Source: Treponema sp.
GTDB lineage: Bacteria > Spirochaetota > Spirochaetia > Treponematales > Breznakiellaceae
Length of the DNA: 8,024 nucleotides
Assembly: GCA_031281925.1 (NCBI GenBank)
Contig: JAITES010000009.1
Location: forward strand, 1-8,024
Direction of reading: 5' to 3'
Shown here: piece by piece, positions 1-6,765 of the stretch
How the letters are laid out: every line of letters begins with the position of its first letter
Numbering within the stretch: the first letter of the stretch is position 1
The notes under the pieces: generated by a model
What the model was told of the DNA's origin: nothing
The model's input: only the letters and a program-made list of their open reading frames with translations
Database searches by the model: none
Translations under genes and position numbers: made by a program

Positions 1-1394
1 GCGGCCTTTGCCGCGGCAATGACTTCGCTGCGGGAAGCATTTCTGTTGCCGATGAGGATGTTGTCCATAATACTCTGCTTGAAAAGGAACACATCCTGAA
101 ACACAAAACTTACGATCCCCATAAGGTAATCGCTTGCCATGTCCCGGATATCAACACCGCCAATTTTGATTGACCCCTCGGCTGCATCGTAAAAACGGGG
201 GATAAGGTGGGCAATGGTAGACTTGCCGCTCCCCGAGGGCCCCACCAGCGCCGTCACTTCTCCCTGTTTTGCGGTAAAGCTAATCCCCGAAAGGGCGGGC
301 GCCTCGTTTTCCTTATTGTAACTAAAGCCGACGTTTTCAAAAGAGATATCGTAGGAGGCGGTTGTTTTGGGCGCGGAGCTTTCCGGCAGGGGCGGCACAT
401 CCAGCATCCGATCCATCCGCTCAATGCCATCGGCTATCTGTCTACCGATCTGCGCGACATACATCAGTTTGGTGAAGGGCGTTGGTATGGAAACGGAAAA
501 AATCAGATAGAATACGGAGGCCAGGGCAAAGGCGGGATAATCGCTTACCTTACCGGAAATAAGGATGATCACAGGGATCAAAAACAGGTACACGTGGTTT
601 ATAACCAGCATAAAAAGGGTCATGTGGTTCTCAAAACTGTTGGTGTAGTCCCGCACAAATTTGCCGTAGGTTTTTATGGTTTCGTGAAATTTGCGGAACG
701 AATAGATGGTCTGGTTAAAAGCCTTCAAAACCGAAATGCCCCGGATGTACTCCACAGCGGCGTTGTTCATGTCTTCAAGTGAATCCTGATAATGGGAGAT
801 GAAGGTCTTTGCCGGTTTGGAGCCGAAGCCCACCACCTGAATGCAATAGGCGAATATGATGGGTACGAGGCTTGCCAGTCCGAGCCGCCAGTCAAAAACC
901 ATGAGGATGACCAGGGTAATAACGGGCATGGCGAAGGAACCGGCCAGGTCGGGGAGCTGGTGGGCGATGAACCCTTCCAGTTTTTCGATGTTTTCGTCCA
1001 CCACCTTGCGTATCTTGCCGGTGGAATTTTCGGTGTGAAAGCCCATGGGCAGTGACGCGATGTGCCGGGTAAAATCCAGCTTGAGCCTGTAGAGCGTAGT
1101 GAAGGCGGCTATATGCGAACACATGAGGGCGAAAAAGGTGAGCAGCACAGCCGAGGCGGCTCCGCCCGCGGCCAGGTATCCGTAACGGATGACCAGAGAT
1201 CTGTCCATGCCGCTTAAATCCCCAAAATGCGCTACCAGCTGGCCGATGATAAGGTACACCGCCACAAAGGGCGTGAACGATACGACGATACCCAGCACCG
1301 ACAAGGTACAGGCTGCAAACACCAGAACTTTTTTTGATGCCGCCAGTTCCCATAGCCGGTCCATGCCTGTTTTCCGCGTGATACTATTTCCCAT
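1..1394 (-). CDS. ABC exporter half-transporter, permease-ATPase fusion (partial, 3' end off window)
   Basis: An export-type ABC subunit with fused membrane and ATPase domains; 464 codons are visible and the frame is open to the left edge. Hydrophobic segments lie at about residues 22-54, 72-97, 150-188 (two helices) and 258-303 (two helices), matching a six-helix exporter membrane domain. The nucleotide-binding domain begins near residue 348 with A-loop Tyr359 (FSYN), Walker A GPSGSGKST (Lys391) and a Q-loop FVFQD (Gln433). The signature motif, Walker B and H-loop would lie beyond the window. ATG at 1394 is chosen because GGAGG (1402-1406) sits 7 nt upstream. Such half-transporters usually act as dimers, often heterodimers with a gene just downstream, which cannot be seen here. 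The substrate is unknown; lipid, peptide, drug or siderophore are all possible. The TetR-like operator upstream hints at drug or small-molecule export (inference). Confidence 0.93.
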   Translation of the reverse strand, partial: MGNSITRKTGMDRLWELAASKKVLVFAACTLSVLGIVVSFTPFVAVYLIIGQLVAHFGDLSGMDRSLVIRYGYLAAGGAASAVLLTFFALMCSHIAAFTTLYRLKLDFTRHIASLPMGFHTENSTGKIRKVVDENIEKLEGFIAHQLPDLAGSFAMPVITLVILMVFDWRLGLASLVPIIFAYCIQVVGFGSKPAKTFISHYQDSLEDMNNAAVEYIRGISVLKAFNQTIYSFRKFHETIKTYGKFVRDYTNSFENHMTLFMLVINHVYLFLIPVIILISGKVSDYPAFALASVFYLIFSVSIPTPFTKLMYVAQIGRQIADGIERMDRMLDVPPLPESSAPKTTASYDISFENVGFSYNKENEAPALSGISFTAKQGEVTALVGPSGSGKSTIAHLIPRFYDAAEGSIKIGGVDIRDMASDYLMGIVSFVFQDVFLFKQSIMDNILIGNRNASRSEVIAAAKA

Positions 1395-1459
1395 TGTTAA
1401 ACCTCCTTTCCAATCGTCTCCTTATTGATCGAGACCGGAATGAGCCGTGCGGACATTTA

Positions 1460-1490
1460 TTAGTTTATACTAACTATTAAAATATGTTAG
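1460..1490. promoter_or_regulatory. Candidate TetR-type operator (nested inverted repeats)
   Basis: Two overlapping dyads cover the exporter's -10 box and start site. The first is TTAGT (1460-1464) and ACTAA (1469-1473) with a 4-nt spacer. The second, read on the plus strand, is CTAAC (1470-1474) and GTTAG (1486-1490) with an 11-nt spacer. The repeated half-site (CTAAC/ACTAA) and its position over the promoter suggest repressor binding. TetR-family regulators often control such exporters, but no regulator gene is visible here. Confidence 0.45.
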
Positions 1491-1512
1491 CATGAATTAA
1501 CAATGGGGTCAA
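1484..1512 (-). promoter_or_regulatory. Sigma-70 promoter of the ABC exporter
   Basis: On the minus strand, TTGACC (1512-1507) and TAACAT (1489-1484) are separated by exactly 17 nt. The -35 box matches the consensus at 5 of 6 positions and the -10 box at 4 of 6. The predicted start near 1477 leaves a leader of about 80 nt before the ATG at 1394. It lies in the gap after the cyclase gene, so the exporter probably has its own transcription unit. Confidence 0.6.
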
Positions 1513-1538
1513 GCGATTTTGGATATTTTTTTGTCTTT

Positions 1539-1556
1539 GCGCCCGGATTCAGGCGC
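1539..1556. repeat. Short GC-rich inverted repeat after the cyclase gene
   Basis: GCGCC (1539-1543) and GGCGC (1552-1556) form a 5-bp stem with an 8-nt loop, 2 nt past the stop codon of the diguanylate cyclase. In the minus-strand transcript it is followed by an A-rich tract, not a U tract, so it is not a canonical intrinsic terminator. It could stabilise the mRNA 3' end or be incidental. Confidence 0.3.
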
Positions 1557-1558
1557 GT

Positions 1559-2470
1559 TTAGCCGGCCACGACCGTATTTCTGCCGGACGACTTGGCCGC
1601 ATAGAGGTTTTTATCAGCCTTTTCAATAAGTTCCTCTACCGGAGTATCCTTGTCGGGAATAAGCGTAGCCACACCGATACTGATTGTAATATTGGTATTT
1701 TTTTTCTGATCTGCTACGGGGACTACCATTTCTTCGGTTGCCGCCCGGATCTTCTCGGCCATAACAGCCGCTCCTTCCCTGTTGGTCCCCGGCAGGAGGA
1801 TGGCGAATTCTTCCCCGCCCAGACGGGCCACAAAATCCGAAGGCCTTTTGAGATGAACGGTAAAAAGGCTTGCCAGGGAGCGGAGGAGAATGTCTCCCTG
1901 GGGATGTCCATAGGTATCATTGTAGTGCTTGAAAAAATCAATATCGACCATCAGCATGGAAAGGCTGCTTCCGGTACGGGTTTCGCGCCGCCATTCTTCC
2001 CGTACCCTGATATCAAAGTTTCTGCGGTTTGGAATATCCGTAAGCGCGTCGATCATCCCCAACCTCGCAATTTCCCTGATATAACGTACAATCTGTATCT
2101 GGGAACGGATCCGGGCCAGCACTATACCCCGGTTAAAAGGCTTGATTATATAATCCACCGCACCGAGTCTGAGCCCCTTCTCTTCATAATCTTCACCGGC
2201 AAGACTGGTAATAAAAATAACCGGAATATGGTGGGTTGACTCTACCTGCTTAAGATTCTCAAGAACTTCAAATCCGGTAAGACCGGGTATCATCACATCA
2301 AGCAGCAGCAGATCCGGCGGGCTATCCGCTACCTGCTCCAGCACGGCTTTACCGTTTCTCACAATCCGCAGATCGTATTCGTTCATTAAAATGCTGCTTA
2401 GAATATCCAGGTTCGCCTTATCGTCGTCGGCGATCATGATGCTATATTTTTTTTCATTTTCCATGTTCAT
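1559..2470 (-). CDS. Response regulator with GGDEF domain (PleD-like diguanylate cyclase)
   Basis: A cytoplasmic two-domain protein expected to make c-di-GMP from two GTP when phosphorylated. Numbering is from the ATG at 2470 (303 aa). A receiver domain occupies about residues 9-125, with acidic pocket Asp15/Asp16, phosphoacceptor Asp58 (LLLLDVMIPG), Thr88 and Lys110-Pro111. The GGDEF domain spans about 137-300, with LTDIPNRR (143-150), metal ligand Asp176, DTYGHPQGD (185-193) and active-site GGEEF (218-222). An inhibitory I-site, RPSD (209-212), stands exactly five residues before GGEEF, so product inhibition is expected. The ATG at 2464 (protein starting MENEKK) is the better start, because GAGAGG lies 6 nt before it but directly abuts the ATG at 2470. 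Either start overlaps the end of the kinase gene (11 or 17 bp), implying translational coupling. The kinase is the likely phosphodonor. Confidence 0.95.
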   Translation of the reverse strand: MNMENEKKYSIMIADDDKANLDILSSILMNEYDLRIVRNGKAVLEQVADSPPDLLLLDVMIPGLTGFEVLENLKQVESTHHIPVIFITSLAGEDYEEKGLRLGAVDYIIKPFNRGIVLARIRSQIQIVRYIREIARLGMIDALTDIPNRRNFDIRVREEWRRETRTGSSLSMLMVDIDFFKHYNDTYGHPQGDILLRSLASLFTVHLKRPSDFVARLGGEEFAILLPGTNREGAAVMAEKIRAATEEMVVPVADQKKNTNITISIGVATLIPDKDTPVEELIEKADKNLYAAKSSGRNTVVAG

Positions 2471-5297
2471 CCTCTCTCATTATCAGTTTTTTTATTTCCT
2501 GCGTAACACGATACGCCGTTTCAAATTCGTAGTTATCAATATAATCAATCAATTTTTCCGCCTCCGCTCCCAGGGGCGATAGCGTTTCCCGGATTTCGTC
2601 CAGCATTTTTTGACTTCTTGGATTCAGGCCTTTAAGAAGCGGCTCAAGGCGTTCAAAAAGCAGCATTGCCCGGTTCCTGTCCAGAATGTTATTTTCCGTA
2701 TCCCGTTTTTTTTCTTCATCGAACATTAAGGCCAGCTCCCTAAACGCATCCTGCAGGGCCGTTTCCAGTTCCTTCATCTGGGCTTCACTATAATCCGCTC
2801 TGCCGTTCGCAAGACTTTTTTCAATATCATAAGCGGCATTTTGTACGCGTAATGCTCCAATCAGTCCGGAAACACTTTTTAGACTATGGGCAATACGGTG
2901 AGCCTTTACAATATCACCGTCGGCAATGGATTTGTTCAGTTCTTCAAAAATACCGGCGTTGCTTTTTTTATAATCCCTGAGCAGTTTTGTATAAAGTTTC
3001 GGATCCCCGGACAATCTCATGCCAATACTACTGTCGATAATATTCCGGGAAAACGGAAACCCCGTATCGACAGCGGAATGTTTGAAAAGCAGCCCTTTCC
3101 CCCGGGATTTTTCTTCGTCGTCCCGAACGGAAGAACCGTCTTCCCCGGAAACAGGTTTTTCCAGAGGCGTAAAATATTTCAAAAGACAGGCCCACAGTTC
3201 CTGTGCCAGGAAAGGCTTACTGAGATAACCGTTCATCCCATGTTTTACATAGATCTCTTTTTCCTGGGTCATTACATTGGCTGTCATGGCGATAACCGGC
3301 GTCTTGTTTCCCAGTTCCGTGAGTTTTTTTGATGCCTCAAGCCCATCCATGACCGGCATGTGAATATCCATAAAGATAAGATCGAAAAATTCCCCTTTCT
3401 CCATTTTCTCCCGAACGGCCCTGATCCCTTCTTCGCCATTCCCGCAGAGCCGAACCTTGAATCCCAGACGCTGCAGATGTTCCCGTATAACATCCTGATT
3501 CATTTCATTGTCTTCGCAGACCAGCAGCTCTCCCTTGAAGGAAGGGCTCTCCTGCATTGACATGACATAATTATTCTCTTCCCGGCTTTTGTCGGACTCT
3601 CCGGACAGGGGGAACTTCAGGACAAAACTGAATGTACTTCCCCTGCCGGGGCTGCTTTCAACCTTGAGTTCACCGCCCATAAGGCTTATAATATGCTTGG
3701 TTATAAAAAGGCCCAGACCTGTTCCGCCGTATTTTCTGGTAGTACTGCTGTCGGCCTGTCTGAAAGGTTCAAAGATATGCTTCATCTGTTCTTCGGTCAT
3801 GCCGATTCCCGAATCCTTGACTTCAAAACAAAACGTAATTTCGCTTTCCGTCTCTTCGGTGACGGCGGCCTTCATCTTAACGGTACCCTGTTCGGTAAAT
3901 TTAATGGCATTGGAAAGAAGATTGAGAAGGGCCTGTCTGAGTTTTGTCGGGTCTCCGGAAGGCATCCTGTGGGCAGCGGGGTCCAGATAAAAGTAAAGGT
4001 TTATCCCCTTGCTCATGGCACGGACACTACTGATAACCTCGCACTGTTTGAATACTTCATGCATGCTGAATGGTATGGATTCAAGCTCTATTTTTCCCGA
4101 TTCGATCTTTGAAATATCAAGAATATCGTTTATTATATCAAGAAGCCCCGTGGCGCTCATTTTTATTTTCCGCAGGTAATCCCTGGAAAGTTCGTTTAGT
4201 TTTCCTGCGCCCAGGGCAAGTTCCGTAAAACCGATAATGCCGTTAAGAGGGGTGCGGATCTCGTGGCTCATGTTTGCCAGGAACGCTGTCTTCATCCTGG
4301 ATTCTTCCGAGGCGGTTCTTGCGGCCTTGGAAAGCGCCCATTCCGTCATGAGCATCAGTAAAACAACCAGCAGTAATACTATGATAAATATTATTATGGA
4401 GAAAGCAATCTGCCGGTTGATGGGCCCGGTAATTTCCGAAACCGGAAGGGCGGTAAAAAAATACCAGCCTGTATTGTCGATAAGCTGTGAAGTGTAGAAA
4501 CGGGCAATCCCATCGGCCCCGCGCAGGGAAATTGTGGTTCCGGGAATTATGTCCATGAGGGACGCATAAACGCCGTTTTCAATTATCCTGATATTCTGAA
4601 ACCCCGTTTCTTCGTCGGGCATGTACAGAGGATGAATAAGAAGGTCTCCGCGCTCGTTGGCGAGAAAAGCATAACTGTTATTCCCTACCTGGGTAGAGTG
4701 AACAATCTGGTTCAGGGTATTGATATAGATATCCGCTCCGGTTACGCCGGTTATGCTGCCGTTCGCCTCAACCACGCGGGAAACGGTAATGCAGTATGAA
4801 TTTTCAGTATGCACCGCTTTACCGGCGGCGGAAAAATACCCTATGCTTCTGGCGTCAATATACGGTTCGGTTATGTAGTACCGGTCAGGATTTGCCATGG
4901 CGCCGATATACCAGTTTCTTTCGTATGTTTTATAGTGATCATAGTCAGGCTCCCAACCGCTTGACCAGAGAGCCTTTCCGTCGGGAAAACCCAGATATAC
5001 ATGGGCGTACTGGTCGTTGGCTTCATGCCATGTCTGCAGAAGGGTCTGTATTTTTTCCGGTGAAAGTTCGGGGAGCTGTCCCAGGGCGATGGCCATTGCG
5101 GAAACATACCAGGCATGGCTTTCGAGCCAGCCGGAAATCCTGGTAGCTTCCCGCCAGGTATTCTGCCCAATCTTTCCCAGGGCCTGGTTGTATATGGATT
5201 TCCCGGCTTCCCTGACCCCGACGACGGTGATGACGCCCAGGCTGATAATACAGATCACCAGCAGAACCGTACTGATTCGGAACTGTATATTTTTCAT
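2454..5297 (-). CDS. Membrane hybrid sensor histidine kinase: dCache-HisKA-HATPase-REC-HPt
   Basis: A 947-aa inner-membrane phosphorelay kinase. TM1 (about 8-28) and TM2 (about 298-318) flank an extracytoplasmic dCache sensor (about 31-296). There is no HAMP or PAS domain: only about 20 residues link TM2 to HisKA, where MSHEIRTPLNG carries phospho-site His345. The HATPase domain shows the N-box NLLSNAIKF (459-467), DSGIGM (495-500) and GGTGLGL (524-530). The receiver (about 589-705) has Glu595/Asp596, phosphoacceptor Asp644 (MDIHMPVMDG), Thr672 and Lys694-Pro695. The HPt domain (about 755-860) has AHRIAHSLKSVS with His804. A helical tail (about 866-940) follows. The sensor has Tyr122, Arg127, Trp129, Tyr130 and Asp189 in the spacing known for amino-acid-binding dCache domains. 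ATG 5297 is preceded by a weak AAGGG at 9 nt. All catalytic residues appear intact. The overlapping REC-GGDEF gene is the probable output. Confidence 0.96.
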   Translation of the reverse strand: MKNIQFRISTVLLVICIISLGVITVVGVREAGKSIYNQALGKIGQNTWREATRISGWLESHAWYVSAMAIALGQLPELSPEKIQTLLQTWHEANDQYAHVYLGFPDGKALWSSGWEPDYDHYKTYERNWYIGAMANPDRYYITEPYIDARSIGYFSAAGKAVHTENSYCITVSRVVEANGSITGVTGADIYINTLNQIVHSTQVGNNSYAFLANERGDLLIHPLYMPDEETGFQNIRIIENGVYASLMDIIPGTTISLRGADGIARFYTSQLIDNTGWYFFTALPVSEITGPINRQIAFSIIIFIIVLLLVVLLMLMTEWALSKAARTASEESRMKTAFLANMSHEIRTPLNGIIGFTELALGAGKLNELSRDYLRKIKMSATGLLDIINDILDISKIESGKIELESIPFSMHEVFKQCEVISSVRAMSKGINLYFYLDPAAHRMPSGDPTKLRQALLNLLSNAIKFTEQGTVKMKAAVTEETESEITFCFEVKDSGIGMTEEQMKHIFEPFRQADSSTTRKYGGTGLGLFITKHIISLMGGELKVESSPGRGSTFSFVLKFPLSGESDKSREENNYVMSMQESPSFKGELLVCEDNEMNQDVIREHLQRLGFKVRLCGNGEEGIRAVREKMEKGEFFDLIFMDIHMPVMDGLEASKKLTELGNKTPVIAMTANVMTQEKEIYVKHGMNGYLSKPFLAQELWACLLKYFTPLEKPVSGEDGSSVRDDEEKSRGKGLLFKHSAVDTGFPFSRNIIDSSIGMRLSGDPKLYTKLLRDYKKSNAGIFEELNKSIADGDIVKAHRIAHSLKSVSGLIGALRVQNAAYDIEKSLANGRADYSEAQMKELETALQDAFRELALMFDEEKKRDTENNILDRNRAMLLFERLEPLLKGLNPRSQKMLDEIRETLSPLGAEAEKLIDYIDNYEFETAYRVTQEIKKLIMREDEHGK

Positions 5298-5336
5298 TGG
5301 ATTATTACCCTTGTCCCCGGTAAGCAGATATTTTTA

Positions 5337-5365
5337 ATTATATCACATTTTATCAGGAAAGGTAA
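5337..5365 (-). promoter_or_regulatory. Extended -10 promoter for the kinase-cyclase pair
   Basis: TGATATAAT (5345-5337, minus strand) is a perfect TATAAT with an upstream TG in the extended -10 position. A weak -35 (TTACCT, 5365-5360, 3 of 6 matches) lies 17 nt upstream, inside the end of gntR. Transcription would begin near 5330, giving a leader of about 33 nt. This would let the signalling pair be expressed separately from the sugar genes although the gap is only 55 bp. Confidence 0.5.
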
Positions 5366-6120
5366 TAGCCCAGAATATCAACGCTGAATTTGTTTCGGTC
5401 TCCCCGGTAGCGGGCTATGGAAAACTCCACCGGCAGGGAATCGTCCTCGGAATAGGCAACGGTTTTTACCAGGATCAGAGCCTTGTTTTGGGCAATCTGG
5501 AGCAGTTTCGCCTCTTTTTTCCTGGCATTTACCGCTTCAATCTCCCGGCGCACCTTGTTGACCCGCACATGGCAGAGATTGTCCAGGGACTGATACAGAG
5601 AAGTGGTGCGGAAATCCACATCCATAAGGGCCCTGTACCGGTCAAAAGGCAGAAAAGTCTCCACATACACAAGAGGAGTATCATTGGCCCAGCGGAGCCT
5701 GGACAGGCGGATAAGGGCGGCGCTAAGGGGCAAATTAAGCCTTTCATTGGCTTCGTGGGGGCCGTTTAAGCGTTCAAGCCCCAGAACTTCGGTTTTTGGA
5801 ATAAGGCCCTTGGAAATCATCTCCGCATTAAAACTCTGGAGCCTGTTGAAGAACTTCTCTTCTACCTTGGGTTTGCAGACAAAGGTACCGCGGCCCTTGT
5901 AGCGGGCAAGGTAGCCTTCCATCGCCAGCTCGTTAAAGGCCTGCCTTATGGTGGGCCTTGAGACATTGAGGGTTTCACAAAGTTCATTTTCCGGAGGCAG
6001 TATATCCCCTTCCTGCAGGGAGGCGTTTTCGAAAAGACTCAAGATTTGCTTCTTGAGCTGATAATACAGGGGAACCGGTATACTCTTGTCGAGCTTTATC
6101 GAACTGAGGGCCTGTACCAT
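5353..6120 (-). CDS. GntR-family transcriptional regulator, HutC/UTRA subfamily
   Basis: A 255-aa DNA-binding regulator. The N-terminal winged helix (about 14-83) begins with the typical IPVPLYYQLKKQI. It continues with ILPPENELCETLNVSRPTIR (40-59), including the recognition helix, and the wing GRGTFV (76-81). The UTRA ligand-binding domain follows (about 90-250), starting FFNRLQSFNAEMISKGLIP and ending with PVEFSIARYRGDRNKF (230-245). UTRA domains commonly bind sugar phosphates or other pathway metabolites that release DNA. ATG 6120 is supported by AAAGG 6 nt upstream, with AGGAG further out at 12 nt. The gene follows the isomerase after a 42-bp gap and is probably the local repressor of the divergent sugar locus. 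The palindromes at 7782-7793 and 7865-7880 are its best candidate operators (inference). Confidence 0.93.
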   Translation of the reverse strand: MVQALSSIKLDKSIPVPLYYQLKKQILSLFENASLQEGDILPPENELCETLNVSRPTIRQAFNELAMEGYLARYKGRGTFVCKPKVEEKFFNRLQSFNAEMISKGLIPKTEVLGLERLNGPHEANERLNLPLSAALIRLSRLRWANDTPLVYVETFLPFDRYRALMDVDFRTTSLYQSLDNLCHVRVNKVRREIEAVNARKKEAKLLQIAQNKALILVKTVAYSEDDSLPVEFSIARYRGDRNKFSVDILGYYLS

Positions 6121-6147
6121 AAAACGCCTTTACTCCTTAATTAAAGA

Positions 6148-6167
6148 AACTATGTTAAGAAATTATA
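6148..6167 (-). promoter_or_regulatory. Possible gntR promoter/operator (degenerate copy)
   Basis: On the minus strand a TATAAT (6167-6162) overlaps the stop codon of the isomerase gene and is followed by TTCTTAACATAG. The 18-nt stretch from TATAAT to CATAG matches the promoter/operator of the dehydrogenase-like gene at 14 positions. No good -35 box is visible and the dyad is imperfect, so this is only a candidate for autoregulation. Confidence 0.3.
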
Positions 6168-6759
6168 TTTCATGCCAGCGGGGGTTATCGATCATTACGG
6201 GCCTGCCGTCGCTGCCTTCAACTACCAGCTTGCGGTAGCCTTTGGTTTCGATGGTAGCATAGTTATGTCCCGCATCGCCGCGGAATGTAAAGAAAGATAC
6301 CAACGGAACTTTTCCCGTATTGATACTCCGGTGGGCATAACGTTTCGGCACATAGACCACATTCTCCGGCATCATGGAGATCAACTGCACATCCCCCTCA
6401 GGATTTTCCATAAGCATGAAGCCTTCACCGGAAAAAGTATAGTACACTTCGGCTGTTTCCAGAACGGTATGAAAATGACCCTTGGTCATAAAATATTCAT
6501 CGCCTACTTTACCCGGATATACGATGGAAGTCCCAAAAGCCAGATCCCCTGCCGATTCAGGGGCTCCCAGTTCATAGAATTCGTAGACCAGAGGATCCCC
6601 TGCGGCCACGGCCTTATCAAAGGCTTCCGCATCGGCATACATGTTCTTCATCTGGGAAAGCGCCCGTTTTGTAGAGTGGACTCCTTTGGAAAGACCGTCC
6701 TTTGCGGAAAAATCCAGCAGGAAACCTTTCTGCCAGTCAAACTGTGTATGTACGTCCAT
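6163..6759 (-). CDS. pgiA: Cupin-type glucose-6-phosphate isomerase homologue (archaeal-type PGI family)
   Basis: A 198-aa cytosolic cupin metalloenzyme of the family first known from archaea (Pyrococcus, Thermococcus), which interconverts glucose-6-phosphate and fructose-6-phosphate. It is unrelated to the SIS-fold PGI. Motifs include YPGKVGDEYFMTKGHFH (81-97), EGFMLMENPEG (112-122), VVYVPKRYAHRSINTG (134-149) and a GHNYATIE segment (164-171). The four metal ligands, His95, His97, Glu104 and His143, have the same spacing as His88/His90/Glu97/His136 of the Pyrococcus furiosus enzyme (offset of 7). Length is near the family norm of about 190 aa. ATG 6759 is used; AAAGGAG lies about 11 nt upstream, inside the end of the preceding gene. 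The 6-bp gap to that gene implies cotranscription. Its place in a regulated catabolic locus suggests it may act on a pathway-specific sugar phosphate, not in central glycolysis (inference). Confidence 0.92.
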   Translation of the reverse strand: MDVHTQFDWQKGFLLDFSAKDGLSKGVHSTKRALSQMKNMYADAEAFDKAVAAGDPLVYEFYELGAPESAGDLAFGTSIVYPGKVGDEYFMTKGHFHTVLETAEVYYTFSGEGFMLMENPEGDVQLISMMPENVVYVPKRYAHRSINTGKVPLVSFFTFRGDAGHNYATIETKGYRKLVVEGSDGRPVMIDNPRWHEI

Positions 6760-6765
6760 AATTAA

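Noticed and set aside
207..782. Long plus-strand open frame opposite the ABC exporter
   Set aside because: It is antisense to the Walker A and membrane-domain codons of a clear ABC protein, shows no recognisable domain and has no ribosome site; it is a shadow frame.
892..1353. Minus-strand 153-codon frame within the ABC exporter region
   Set aside because: It is in another frame from the ABC protein, which has the GGAGG start, membrane helices and nucleotide-binding motifs; this frame has low-complexity Arg/Gly/His-rich content.
1539..1556. Intrinsic terminator after the diguanylate cyclase
   Set aside because: The stem is only 5 bp and is followed by A residues, not U residues, in the transcript; the T run lies on the wrong side for the plus strand.
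6172..6765. Plus-strand 197-codon frame covering almost exactly the cupin PGI gene
   Set aside because: It mirrors the minus-strand gene, which has all four metal ligands in correct spacing; the plus frame has no recognisable motifs or ribosome site.
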